64,000 bases of DNA, from contig BAJA01000007.1 of NCBI GenBank assembly GCA_000613465.1, positions 62,001-126,000 of the forward strand, given 5' to 3'. The notes under the pieces are model-generated. The model ran no database searches. It saw only the letters and a list, made by a program, of their open reading frames with translations, and was not told where the DNA came from. The translations under genes and the position numbers were made by a program. The stretch is from Bacteroides nordii WAL 11050 = JCM 12987 (GTDB lineage: Bacteria > Bacteroidota > Bacteroidia > Bacteroidales > Bacteroidaceae). Below, piece by piece: positions 28,277 to 38,604 of this stretch. Positions within the stretch are counted from its first letter, which is position 1; every line of letters starts with the position of its first letter.

Positions 28277-29217
28277 ATGATTAAGACCCCCTTCTTAATA
28301 TCCATCATAGCACTATTAGCAAGCTGTACAATCATAGATACAGAGACTGATAGTGCTATGTCTCATTCCTACCCTAAAGAAATTCATCTTAGCGCAGAAG
28401 TGCAAAGAACGATAACCCAGTCACGTGCAGCAATTGGTGAGAACGCCCCCTTTTCTGCAACTATTTTAGGTTGGGAAACTACTTCAGATGCTACCACCTA
28501 TAGCGATGCCTCTCCTTCCTGGTCTACCGATACCAAGGAATCTATCATTGCTTCTCCGACAAAAGGTTCCGCTGTTGTTCTCAAAAACGAACAGTATTAC
28601 CTTGCCGATGGTGGTAAAACCTTTATGAAGGCATTCTCTCCCATTGGAAAAGTAACCGGACAGCTTTATACCTTTGGTAAGATTGAGGCAGACGGAAGTA
28701 CAGATGTACTGGTTTCTAACGAAATTTTCGGTACCAAAAGTAGTGCTGCTCCTTCGCTGGCATTCAGCCATGCACTTACGCAGCTTACTTTTTATATACA
28801 AAAAGGCGAAAGCATACCCGAAGATGATATGGATGATGTCCGTGTGATTCAATTGAACGGTATTCAACTACCTGTAGGATTCGATTTGAAGAGTAGAACA
28901 TTAACAGTAAGCGAAACTCAGAATCTTTATGCTTTAAATGCAACTGCCGGGAATGGAGTACCCATCCCTAAGGATAAGGCGGTAAGGCAGGAGGGTCTGT
29001 AATGATTGCTCCAATTACAGGTGATGCTGAATTAAGCCTTACAGTTGTCACTAATCATGGAGAGTTGAATGTATCTAAAGTAACTTCAACCACTGGTAAT
29101 GAATTTCGGGCAGGCATATCTTATGATATTACATTGACTTTCATGCGGAAAGAAATTTCTTCCAGTGCCACAGTCACCAACTGGATAAAAGGTGAAGGTG
29201 GTGCTACCGTAGAATAG
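28277..29217 (+). CDS. Second fimbrillin-family lipoprotein (frameshift at ~28979)
   Basis: About 313 residues after repair, starting at ATG 28277 (MIKTPFLISIIALLASC, lipobox). It is a paralog of the preceding gene: QSRAAI ... ILGWE, TFMKAFSP, SLAFSHALTQLTFYIQKG, ISYDITLTFMRKEISSSATVTNW. The first frame ends KDKAVRQEGL. One extra G (AAG GCG GTA to AAG GGC GGT) gives KDKGGKAGGSVMIAPITGD and joins the last 71 residues. Two different subunits suggest a major and a minor pilin in one operon. Confidence 0.82.
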
Positions 29218-29240
29218 TCAGATTCCAATAAGTGTATAGC

Positions 29241-31055
29241 TTAAAAATTCATCAAAAACTTCTGCAAGTCTTCCGTTTGGGAGATTTGCAGTTTTTTACG
29301 TAGGCGGTTGCGTGCAGACTCTACACTTCGTACCTCTTTGAAAGTAATATCGGCAATTTCCTTTGTAGACAAGCCTAATCGTAGCAAGGCACACAAGCGC
29401 ATTTCTTTCATTGTAATAGTAGGATATTCTTCGTTTAAGTTCTCATAGAAATGATGATGAATACTTTCAAATGAATCCCGGAAATCTTGCAATATATTGT
29501 TACTGTCAATCTGGTTTAGTTGCGAAATAATATCACGTATCTGTTTTTTTACTTGTGTTTCTTTAGGATTCATGTCCAATAACAATTGCTTCAGGCGATC
29601 GGTTAGTTGTGCGATGAACTCTTTGTTCTTAGTGTCTTGTAATGAGTAGGACATCTGTTTGCGTTCATTTTGTTCCAATTCTAACTTCAGCTGTTCCAGG
29701 TTATTCAGCAAAGAGATTATTTTTCCCTCTTGCCGTTCCATCTGATCGCGTTTCTGCCGGGCGTAATCACACAATGCTCTTCTCGTCTTTTTCTTCTGCT
29801 TTTTGAGCCAATAAATCGTACATACGGCTATAACAACCAAAAGTATTACTCCGGAAAACACCATTATATATACCTTCTGCATCACAACTGCGTGGTTGTT
29901 CTCTATCCGAATCAACTTTTCCTGTAGCATGCGTTCCTCATCATAAGCACCCGATAAGTTTCTCGTTCTTTCTTCCTCTTCCGAGTTATATAGGGAGTCT
30001 TTTAATGCCATAGACTGTTTTAACATTTCAAAAGCCGTTCGATGTTGTCCTATATTTGCATAATACTTAGAAAGTTCGGCAAGCAATACCTTTTTATCAT
30101 ATACATTATTATATTCATCAGACAGGGCGAGCGCTTTCTTCAAATAGCTACCAACCATCTCTTTTTGTTCCAATAAATTATATACATTGGTCATTATCAG
30201 ATAAGTTCCTGTCAAATAGTATTCCTGATGATGCTTCAACTGATAATCCTCTACCTGCTTCAACAACTGCAATGCCATCCGGGGCTCTTTCTGTTTCAAA
30301 TAGATAGAGCCAATGTTTCGTTGCATCAGTATGATCATATCGGAATCTCTGGCAGCATCCAGCTGATGTACAGCTAAGAAAGCATATTCAAGTGCTTTAT
30401 TATAATCTTTTTTATGGGCATAGTTCACAGAGAGGTTATTGTAATTAACAAACAGTCTTTGAGGAACTTTTAGTTCTTCGTTGATAATAATAGCTCTTTT
30501 GAATAAAGAATCCGATTCGTCATATTTCTTTTGAGTCTGAAATATAGAAGCAATATTATTACAAAGTATTGCCTCCTCTTCATTCAGGTTATTTTTTTGG
30601 GCGATGTCCAATGCTTTCGTGTAGTAGTTCATTGCCAGATCGGTCAATCTCATATAATTATAAGAAAGTCCTGTCTGATTCATAATATGGATGTAAGTAG
30701 GAAGTGAATTACGGGGTATCTCAGGAAATACGTCTTTTATCACCGATAAACAATAGCTCAGATACTTTACAGCTTCTTCTTTGCGGTTTATATTGCACAA
30801 TGACAATCCTACCTGAAATACCGTTTTAAAAGTTTCCTCTCCCGAGTATGTACTATGCATTAAAGAATCGATTCTTTTTACCAGTATCGTATCGGTGAAA
30901 TAAGGCTGTGAAACATACTCTCTCGATTGGTTTAATATATTCTCAATTCCTTTAGCAGGAATAGGTGATTGTGAAAAAACCTTTTCAACGATACATAGTA
31001 TGGATAAAGCGATTATAAGAATCTTATGCATTATGCTAATTGATTTTATATCCAT
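29241..31055 (-). CDS. TPR sensor with membrane helix and LuxR-type HTH
   Basis: 604 residues. A signal or anchor sequence (ILIIALSILCIVEKVFSQS) supports a start at ATG 31055 or 31031. Residues about 60-370 are tetratricopeptide repeats (AMNYYTKALDIAQKNN, ALEYAFLAVHQLDAA). One membrane helix follows (VYIMVFSGVILLVVIAVCTIYW, about 393-414), then a coiled coil rich in Lys/Glu/Gln. The C-terminus is a LuxR-like HTH (LCALLRLGLSTKEIADITFKEVRSVESARNRLRKKL). The layout suggests periplasmic TPRs and a cytoplasmic DNA-binding end, a one-component membrane regulator. It diverges from the 31357 adhesin and is convergent with the fimbrillins; either may be its target. Confidence 0.8.
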   Translation of the reverse strand: MDIKSISIMHKILIIALSILCIVEKVFSQSPIPAKGIENILNQSREYVSQPYFTDTILVKRIDSLMHSTYSGEETFKTVFQVGLSLCNINRKEEAVKYLSYCLSVIKDVFPEIPRNSLPTYIHIMNQTGLSYNYMRLTDLAMNYYTKALDIAQKNNLNEEEAILCNNIASIFQTQKKYDESDSLFKRAIIINEELKVPQRLFVNYNNLSVNYAHKKDYNKALEYAFLAVHQLDAARDSDMIILMQRNIGSIYLKQKEPRMALQLLKQVEDYQLKHHQEYYLTGTYLIMTNVYNLLEQKEMVGSYLKKALALSDEYNNVYDKKVLLAELSKYYANIGQHRTAFEMLKQSMALKDSLYNSEEEERTRNLSGAYDEERMLQEKLIRIENNHAVVMQKVYIMVFSGVILLVVIAVCTIYWLKKQKKKTRRALCDYARQKRDQMERQEGKIISLLNNLEQLKLELEQNERKQMSYSLQDTKNKEFIAQLTDRLKQLLLDMNPKETQVKKQIRDIISQLNQIDSNNILQDFRDSFESIHHHFYENLNEEYPTITMKEMRLCALLRLGLSTKEIADITFKEVRSVESARNRLRKKLQISQTEDLQKFLMNF

Positions 31056-31356
31056 TACAAAGATAATAATATGCTATATATTAACCAATTTTGACGTGCT
31101 CTTTTTAAAGTTATAGTTGCTTTTTCTCACAAAAAGCAAAAAAAGAAGGTTTTACAAAGGAAATGCAAGAGTCTGTTTATCAATTAAATAATAGAGTATG
31201 CAGTAGTACATTATTTTTGATTTGAAATAGTAAAGTAGTCAATGCAGGGAATTATATTATGATAATAAATCAAAAATCTTCTTTTTTGTTATCGTGAAAG
31301 TTAGATGGCGCTCCTGTGTGTCAAATAACAATTATTAATCTCCAAATACAATTCAA
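31056..31356. other. Divergent intergenic region between TPR regulator and adhesin
   Basis: 300 AT-rich bases. No gene and no strong hairpin are seen. TTGTTATCG and GATTTGAAATAG stretches give no clean -33/-7 pair on the plus strand. It must hold the promoters of both divergent genes. Confidence 0.4.
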
Positions 31357-34300
31357 ATGAAAAAAGTATTACTATTTGTGCATCTCCTTTTGATTGTTGT
31401 CGCCACGACGTACGCACAATCGTTGAACGAGGATTTTGAGGGTGATCAATTTCCACCGAAAGGTTGGGAAACACGTTGTATTGAATATTCCCTGCTCAGC
31501 TACCCTAAATGGGAACAGGTGAATAACAAGGACATTAATACCTTTGTGACCGGTTATAAAGGTGGAAAAGCTGCTCAGTCTACAAGTTCAGGTGCAGGTC
31601 TCTCTGCATTATGGACAAGCAATTGGCTAATTACACCGCAAATCACAGTAGGAAACAATGAATACTTGAGTTTCATGTTGGGAGCCAACGGTGCGTATAA
31701 CGGCCTTAAAGACGTTAACCCCTACGAACTAAAGGTACTGGTCTCCACCGCCGGTAATGATTCGGTCAGTTTCAAAGAGACCGTTTTCAGCATTATTCCT
31801 AAAGGAGTTTTGCCATGGGGCAATTATACGATTGATATGAGTAAATATGCAGGCCAGAAAGTATATATTGCATTTTGGGATTTCGGACATGCTCTGAATG
31901 CGACAGGTAGTTTCTTAGCCAACAAGCTTTATCTGGATAATATTAAGATGACTCAAACTCCATCTCCTGATGTAGCTCTCTCTTCTATTGATGGAATCGA
32001 GAATGGCTGCAGGCTGGAACAAGCATTGAAGGTGACGGTAAAAAATACGGGAGCAGCTTCACCTGCTTATAAACTATGCTATCAAGTTGATAAGAATCCG
32101 ATTGTCATACAAAATATAAATGAAGCATTGAGCAGTGGTGAAGAAAAGCAATGCTCATTCACAGAAAAGATAAAATTTACAGAGCCACGTCAAAATATAG
32201 ACAGTGTTTATACTATTAAAACGTGGGTAGAAGCTTCTAACGATGCCAATCTATTTAATGATACATTGTCTGCTACTGTTGTTATTACTACCTCTATGGA
32301 GTATCCATATAAGATGACAATAGAAAATGCACAGGAAAATCTCCGCAGTTCAGCAACCGAAGGTAGACGGAACGCTTATTGGAAATGGCTTGGGGCTGAT
32401 GAGGAAAATGTACAAAACTGCTGGTTATACTCTCCATACATGGGGCAATCTGCTATTTTGGCAAGTAATTGTATTACGTTACCCCAAGGAAAGGTACGTA
32501 TCAATTTTGAATACCAGTGTGGGGAAAGTTTCACGGTAACTGCTTCTCTTGGTAATTTCGATTACAGTAAGTATGAACCGACAGGTACATCAGCGCGACT
32601 GCTGGCTTCGCCGTATGAATGGGCAAAAGGAGGTTTTACGATTGATGTAAATGAACTGGGTAAATATTCTCTTGGACTCACAGCAAGCGTTGCCGGTTCA
32701 CAACTATTGATGCGCAATATAGAAATCTGTGATCCCTATAATGATGTAGTTGCGCAGAAAATCGTTTCTCCTTATGCCAATGCCATGATGAAAAACAATT
32801 CGGTTACCGTTACGGCTACGTTTATGAACATCGGTAAAGATGATTTGCAAAATATTCCTGTTCATTACCGGTTGAATGATGGGGTGGTAATAGACGGCGT
32901 GATTGCGGCACTATCCGTAGGTCAGAAAATAGATTATACCTTTGAAACGAAAGCTGACTTTAGTCAACTGGGAGCTAATGAACTAAAAGTATGGAGTGCA
33001 CTGGCAGAAGACGGTGACAAGGGTAATGACGAAACAGCTGCCACAGTACAAGTGTATGAAGCAGCAGGATTCCCGTACAAAATGGGCTTTGAACCGGAAG
33101 AAAATTGGAAAAACTGGATCTGTTACAATCCCGAAAAGGATAATGTGTATTGGGAGGTAACACAGGTTACCAGCGGAGGAGCTACTTTTGCCAAAGAAGG
33201 ACAGTATGCAGCATATATCAACTCTTTCAGTGGAATCACTCATAACGATTGGTTGATTTCACCAGCCGTCACGATGCCTAAAGGTAAAGTACGCCTCTCT
33301 TTCTATTATGCTACATTATATGCCAGCGGTGTTTCCAATCTGAAAGTATACTTAGGTAAGACCGATTCTTATAGCGACTTCAAGGAAGGAGCGCCTTTGG
33401 CTACACTTCCTATTGATAATGTTAAATACTATAAGCAAGGATATGTGTTGCTCGATATAGAGGAAGCTGGTAATTATTATCTGGCATTTTATAACGATGG
33501 TAGCGGACGTGATATTATCCTGGATGATGTACGCTTGGATCAAGACAACGATATGGCCATCAACGCGGTTGGTTCTTCTGCGAAAGACGGGTTCTATCTG
33601 ACAAATGCTGACATCATTGTGTCGTTTATGAATCATGGTGCCAAAGCAATATCGAATGTTCCTTTAAGTTATGTTGTCTATAAAGACGGAAGCGAGGCGG
33701 ATAAAGCTGTTCAGACAGTTTCCGAAACCTACACAGGAACCATAGAACCGGGAGCTACGATAGAATATACTTTCCAGAAAAAAGCCGATATTTCGACTCC
33801 GGGTACTTACTTCTTCTTGGGAGAAGTAAAGGAAACATCTGATTGTGATGCCTTTAACAACAAAATGTTCTCCTCAAACAGTGTAATCCATTATGAGGCG
33901 GCAACCATTCCTTATGTTGGGGATTTGGAAACAGACTTGGAACGTTCTCAATGGATATTCAATGGTGGTTGGGCAACAGGCAACAACTTTACAGCAGCCA
34001 ATTCGGCCTATTCCGGAACAGGAGGAATCCGCCATGCCGGTACTGCATCCGGTGATGGCGACTGGGTATTCTCCGGCTGTATCGAAATTCCTGCCGGAAC
34101 GTATGACTTCGGGTTCTTCTATCGTACTTACTTAAACATTAGCGGAACATCTACTCCTGAAAAGAACGGACAAGATTTTGAAGTATTTTTAGGTGAAGCT
34201 CCTACAACAGAAGCTATGACAATGTCCATATACAAAGCCGAAAAGGCATTAGTCCAGGGAAGAGAGTATCAAAAAGTAGTGAAGCAAATCACTATTCCTG

Positions 34301-35151
34301 CCAATGGGCATTACTATATCGGGGTGAAATGTACATCAACTGCTACATTAAGCAGCTCTCTCTTTATGGATTACTTCACAATCAAAAATCCTGTTACTAC
34401 CGGATTAAGCATAGAAACAGAGCCGTATATTGCAGATTTTGCCAACAAGGAAAGTGAATGGTATCATTATTATCCTTCAGTGAGCCATTTTGAACAATGG
34501 ACAGTTGCAAAGGTAAATAATGAAACATTTATGAAAACCCAGGTCACCAGAGATGATGCTCATACTGGTTTGACATATAAACCATGTCCGGGTGCTTATG
34601 TTGCTCCGGTAATAAGCCTGAAGAAAGGTGACATTGTCAAAGCTACTTTTGATTATAGTATTATCATTAAATCAACTGCTCCTGAAAGCACGGAACAGTA
34701 TGTAAGACTTTATATGGCTGATAAAGACATGCCGGATGCTTTCACCACATTAGTAGCAAGCGGTGATGACAATTCCGGTGACAGGGCCACAGCAAGCGGT
34801 AGTATAACTGTTCCGGCCGATGGGCTTTATTATTTCGGTTATATGGTTGAATCTCCCGTTAGTACACAAGCTTTCAACCTCTACTCTACAAAGATTGAGA
34901 AGACAGGAAACGATCCGAACGTAGGTGTACAAAACGTAGAGACAGAGGACAACGGATATTACATAAGTGGCCGTACTCTTTGTCTGATTGGAGACTACCA
35001 AATTATTCGTATCTATAACGGAAACGGGCAATTAATACTCAACACCGGGAATACAAGTAAAATAGAACTGGATTCCTATGAAAAAGGTATATATATTCTC
35101 TCTCTAACTTCCAGGTTGGCTACGAAGACCAGTAAATTTCTGGTTAAATAA
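31357..35151 (+). CDS. Large secreted adhesin-like protein (cleaved-adhesin/choice-of-anchor J domains)
   Basis: 1264 residues. Signal peptide (LLIVVATTYAQS). Four or more ~180-residue jelly-roll units of the cleaved-adhesin type, marked by FEGDQFPPKGWETR, WTSNWLITPQITV, FEPEENWKNWICY, HNDWLISPAVTMPKGKVRLSF and DGDWVFSGCIEIPAGTYDF. CARDB-like segments sit between them (VTVTATFMNIGKDDLQNIPVHYRLN, DIIVSFMNHGAKAISNVPLSY). The last ~75 residues (YYISGRTLCLIGDYQIIRIYNGNGQLIL ... GIYILSLTSRLATKTSKFLVK) resemble a type IX sorting domain. Gingipain adhesin domains share this fold. No protease motif is present. It precedes the SusC operon on the same strand, separated by a terminator. Confidence 0.78.
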   Translation: MKKVLLFVHLLLIVVATTYAQSLNEDFEGDQFPPKGWETRCIEYSLLSYPKWEQVNNKDINTFVTGYKGGKAAQSTSSGAGLSALWTSNWLITPQITVGNNEYLSFMLGANGAYNGLKDVNPYELKVLVSTAGNDSVSFKETVFSIIPKGVLPWGNYTIDMSKYAGQKVYIAFWDFGHALNATGSFLANKLYLDNIKMTQTPSPDVALSSIDGIENGCRLEQALKVTVKNTGAASPAYKLCYQVDKNPIVIQNINEALSSGEEKQCSFTEKIKFTEPRQNIDSVYTIKTWVEASNDANLFNDTLSATVVITTSMEYPYKMTIENAQENLRSSATEGRRNAYWKWLGADEENVQNCWLYSPYMGQSAILASNCITLPQGKVRINFEYQCGESFTVTASLGNFDYSKYEPTGTSARLLASPYEWAKGGFTIDVNELGKYSLGLTASVAGSQLLMRNIEICDPYNDVVAQKIVSPYANAMMKNNSVTVTATFMNIGKDDLQNIPVHYRLNDGVVIDGVIAALSVGQKIDYTFETKADFSQLGANELKVWSALAEDGDKGNDETAATVQVYEAAGFPYKMGFEPEENWKNWICYNPEKDNVYWEVTQVTSGGATFAKEGQYAAYINSFSGITHNDWLISPAVTMPKGKVRLSFYYATLYASGVSNLKVYLGKTDSYSDFKEGAPLATLPIDNVKYYKQGYVLLDIEEAGNYYLAFYNDGSGRDIILDDVRLDQDNDMAINAVGSSAKDGFYLTNADIIVSFMNHGAKAISNVPLSYVVYKDGSEADKAVQTVSETYTGTIEPGATIEYTFQKKADISTPGTYFFLGEVKETSDCDAFNNKMFSSNSVIHYEAATIPYVGDLETDLERSQWIFNGGWATGNNFTAANSAYSGTGGIRHAGTASGDGDWVFSGCIEIPAGTYDFGFFYRTYLNISGTSTPEKNGQDFEVFLGEAPTTEAMTMSIYKAEKALVQGREYQKVVKQITIPANGHYYIGVKCTSTATLSSSLFMDYFTIKNPVTTGLSIETEPYIADFANKESEWYHYYPSVSHFEQWTVAKVNNETFMKTQVTRDDAHTGLTYKPCPGAYVAPVISLKKGDIVKATFDYSIIIKSTAPESTEQYVRLYMADKDMPDAFTTLVASGDDNSGDRATASGSITVPADGLYYFGYMVESPVSTQAFNLYSTKIEKTGNDPNVGVQNVETEDNGYYISGRTLCLIGDYQIIRIYNGNGQLILNTGNTSKIELDSYEKGIYILSLTSRLATKTSKFLVK

Positions 35152-35170
35152 CTAATGTTATGTTTCTACA

Positions 35171-35205
35171 AAAAGGGATGTGTTTACATCAAATACATCC
35201 CTTTT
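35171..35205 (+). terminator. Rho-independent terminator after the adhesin gene
   Basis: AAAAGGGATGT (35171-35181) pairs with ACATCCCTTTT (35195-35205), followed by a T-run. SusC starts 31 bases later, so it is expressed by read-through or from a promoter I cannot place. Confidence 0.8.
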
Positions 35206-35235
35206 TTAAATTTCCACTAAAGAAAAAGTTATTAT

Positions 35236-38200
35236 ATGAGTAAAAAATCATTGTTGCTGTTTTATTTATGTATGTTTTTGGCATGTACAGAATGGATACA
35301 GGCACAAAACACTGATGTGAGTGGAATTGTCGTCTATGCAGAAGATGGTGAGCCTGTCATAGGAGCTAATGTACAGGTAAAGGGTACCCAACAAGGCACT
35401 ATCACAGATATTGACGGGAAATTCCTGTTGAAAGGAATATCGTTGTCTGCCAAACTTCACATTACCTACGTCGGGTTAAAGCCCCAAGAAGTGAAAGCAA
35501 AGCCCAATCTGAGAATTGCAATGGAATCGGACGCTCAAATGCTTGAAGGAGTAGTAGTAACCGGTATGTCAAAAGTAGATAAACGTTTGTTTACCGGAGC
35601 TGCCGATAAGGTGGATGCATCCAAAGCCCGTATAGACGGTATGCCGGATATAAGCCGTTCGTTGGAAGGACGCTCGGCAGGGGTATCTGTACAGAATGTT
35701 TCAGGAACTTTTGGTACGGCTCCCAAAATTCGGGTACGTGGTGCAACTTCCATATATGGTAATTCCAAACCATTGTGGGTAGTAGACGGAGTAATCATGG
35801 AGGATGCGGTTGATGTCAGCACTGACGACCTTTCATCGGGAGATGCAGTGACATTAATCAGTTCGGCCATATCGGGTCTGAGTGCAGACGACATAGAGAG
35901 TTTCCAAATTCTTAAAGACGGCTCGGCAACTTCCATATATGGTGCCAGAGCAATGGCCGGTGTAGTGGTTATCACAACCAAACGCGGACAGGCAGGTCTT
36001 AGCAGTATTAATTACACCGGAGAACTCACGTATCGTATGGTTCCACATTATTCAGAGTTCAATATCATGAATTCTCAGGAACAAATGGATGTATACAAAG
36101 AGATGGAAGATAAAGGCTGGCTACTGTTTTCAGAGACAGCACGTGCTGCTAATAGCGGCGTTTACGGTAAGATGTATCAGATGATAAATACATATGATCC
36201 CAATACGGATTCTTATCAGCTGGACAATACACTCGAAGCGCGTTATGCATATCTGGAAAAAGCTGAAATGCGGAATACAGATTGGTTTAATATTCTTTTC
36301 AATCAGAATATTGTCCAAACACATTCCGTCAGTATCTCAACGGGGTCGGAGAAAGCGCGTATGTATGCTTCATTAAGCCTTTACAATGATCCCGGTTGGA
36401 CGAAAGCCAGTTCTGTAAACCGGTATACAGCCAATATGAATGCCTCTTTTAATCTTTCAGACAAATTGAGTGCTCTGATTTTAGGAAGTGGTTCGTATCG
36501 TAAGCAAGTTGCCCCCGGTACATTAAGCCAACAACTGGATGTGGTAAACGGACAAGTAAAACGCGACTTTGATATAAACCCGTACAGCTATGCGCTGAAC
36601 ACCTCACGTACTTTGCAATGTACAGATGAAAATGGCAAAGAGGTGTACTACACCCGTAACTATGCCGATTTCAATATACTGCATGAATTGGATAATAACT
36701 ATATCGATTTGAATGTAGCAGATCTTAAATTTCAGGGAGAACTCAAATGGAGACCTGTCAAGGGATTGGAATTAAGCGGATTGGCTGCTATTAAGTATTC
36801 TACTACCGGACAGGAACATAATATCAAAGACCATTCCAATCAGGCGGAATCATATCGTGCTATGGGAGATGCCACTATCCGAGATAGTAATCCGTTATTG
36901 TACACTGATCCCGATCTGATAAACTCTTTGCCCATTACTATTCTCCCGGAAGGTGGTATCTACACTCGTACTGATTATAGTATGAGGGGAATCGATATCC
37001 GTGCAACGGCTACTTACAATACGAGTATTAATAACACACATATTCTGAACTTTTTCGGTGGTTTTGAAAACAGTTCTATTGACCGTACCCGGAGCTGGTT
37101 CCGGGGTTGGGGTTATCAGTATGATAAAGGCGGTACGCCTTTCTATGATTACAATGTTTTCAAACAGGGTAAAGAAGAAAATACCAATTATTATACTAAT
37201 GAGGCTGCCAATACTCGCAGTGTAGCTTTCTTCGTTATGGGTACCTACTCTTATGAAGGTAAATACACATTAACCGGAACCGGACGTTACGAAGGTACCA
37301 ATCGTTTAGGTAAATCACGTTCGGCACGTTGGTTACCGACATGGAATATTGCCGGTGCGTGGAACGTACACGAAGAAAAATTCTATTCTAATTTCTCACA
37401 TCCGGTTCTGTCGCATGCAACACTTAAAGCGTCTTATAGTTTGACAGCCGACCGTGGTCCTGCTTTCGTGACTAATTCGCAAACGATCCTTAACAGTTAT
37501 TCGCCTTGGCGTCCTTCAGCCAGTGTCACAGAGTCGGGAATGCGCATTACGGAACTTGAGAACAGTGAACTGACCTACGAAAAGAAACACGAATTCAACG
37601 TGGGCGTCGATTTAGGCTTCCTTCATAATCGTATCAATCTTGCGGCAGATTATTACCGGCGTAATAATTTTGACTTGATTGGAGTAATCAATACCCAGGG
37701 AGCCGGTGGAACAATTGCCAAATATGCCAATATAGCTTCCATGAGATCGTCCGGTATAGAACTGACTCTCTCCACTCAGAATATAAAGAAGAAAGGTTTC
37801 AGTTGGAATACCGATTTTATTTTCTCCAAGACAAAGAATGAAATAACGGATCTGAAATCACATGCGAACGTACTCGATCTAATCTCAGGAAATGGATTCG
37901 GACGGGAAGGTTATCCTGTAAGGGCGCTTTTCTCCATACCTTTTGCCGGATTGACAGAAGACGGTCTTCCTACTTTTATCAATCAGGATGGTCAAAGAAC
38001 AATTTCCACTCTGAATTTTCAAGAGTATGAGAAGTTGGGTTTCTTAAAATATGAAGGTCCTACTGATCCCACTATTACCGGAAGTTTTGGTAATATCCTT
38101 ACTTATAAAAACTTTAAACTGAATGTATTTCTTACCTACTCTTTTGGAAATGTAATCCGTTTGGATCCGGTTTTCAGCAGTGCTTATTCTGATCTTGATG

Positions 38201-38583
38201 CCATGCCTAAAGAGTTTAAGAATCGTTGGATGAAAGCCGGTGATGAAAATACCACTAATATACCTACTATTGTAAGTTACCGCATGAACCAGCAGTATGC
38301 TTATTTAAATATGGCCTATAATGCTTACAACTATTCGGATGTACGCATTGCTGATGGCGGTTTTATCCGGTTAAAGGAAATTTCTTTGTCCTATGATCTC
38401 CCGGCCAAGGTTTTGAACTTTTTCCGATTGAACAAATTACAGTTCAAAATACAGGCAACCAATCTCTTCCTGCTATATGCCGATTCAAAGCTAAACGGGC
38501 AAGATCCTGAATTTTTCCGTTCCGGTGGTGTATCTACTCCTGTTCCCAGGCAATTCACATTTACTATCAGATTAGGATTATAA
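35236..38583 (+). CDS. SusC-like TonB-dependent outer-membrane transporter
   Basis: 1115 residues. Signal peptide (LLLFYLCMFLACTEWIQAQ), then the carboxypeptidase-regulatory-like domain (VSGIVVYAEDGEPVIGANVQV) and the TonB plug (GRSAGVSVQNVSG, IRVRGATSIYGNSKPLWVVDG, LKDGSATSIYGARAMAGVVVITTKRG). The long beta-barrel ends in the aromatic-type terminus FTFTIRLGL. It pairs with the SusD-like lipoprotein 21 bases downstream. The next genes encode a zinc peptidase and a DUF4302 lipoprotein, not glycosidases. I therefore suspect import of peptide or glycoprotein material, as in RagAB, rather than a polysaccharide. Confidence 0.93.
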   Translation: MSKKSLLLFYLCMFLACTEWIQAQNTDVSGIVVYAEDGEPVIGANVQVKGTQQGTITDIDGKFLLKGISLSAKLHITYVGLKPQEVKAKPNLRIAMESDAQMLEGVVVTGMSKVDKRLFTGAADKVDASKARIDGMPDISRSLEGRSAGVSVQNVSGTFGTAPKIRVRGATSIYGNSKPLWVVDGVIMEDAVDVSTDDLSSGDAVTLISSAISGLSADDIESFQILKDGSATSIYGARAMAGVVVITTKRGQAGLSSINYTGELTYRMVPHYSEFNIMNSQEQMDVYKEMEDKGWLLFSETARAANSGVYGKMYQMINTYDPNTDSYQLDNTLEARYAYLEKAEMRNTDWFNILFNQNIVQTHSVSISTGSEKARMYASLSLYNDPGWTKASSVNRYTANMNASFNLSDKLSALILGSGSYRKQVAPGTLSQQLDVVNGQVKRDFDINPYSYALNTSRTLQCTDENGKEVYYTRNYADFNILHELDNNYIDLNVADLKFQGELKWRPVKGLELSGLAAIKYSTTGQEHNIKDHSNQAESYRAMGDATIRDSNPLLYTDPDLINSLPITILPEGGIYTRTDYSMRGIDIRATATYNTSINNTHILNFFGGFENSSIDRTRSWFRGWGYQYDKGGTPFYDYNVFKQGKEENTNYYTNEAANTRSVAFFVMGTYSYEGKYTLTGTGRYEGTNRLGKSRSARWLPTWNIAGAWNVHEEKFYSNFSHPVLSHATLKASYSLTADRGPAFVTNSQTILNSYSPWRPSASVTESGMRITELENSELTYEKKHEFNVGVDLGFLHNRINLAADYYRRNNFDLIGVINTQGAGGTIAKYANIASMRSSGIELTLSTQNIKKKGFSWNTDFIFSKTKNEITDLKSHANVLDLISGNGFGREGYPVRALFSIPFAGLTEDGLPTFINQDGQRTISTLNFQEYEKLGFLKYEGPTDPTITGSFGNILTYKNFKLNVFLTYSFGNVIRLDPVFSSAYSDLDAMPKEFKNRWMKAGDENTTNIPTIVSYRMNQQYAYLNMAYNAYNYSDVRIADGGFIRLKEISLSYDLPAKVLNFFRLNKLQFKIQATNLFLLYADSKLNGQDPEFFRSGGVSTPVPRQFTFTIRLGL

Positions 38584-38604
38584 AAACAAGATTAAAAATA
38601 GAAT

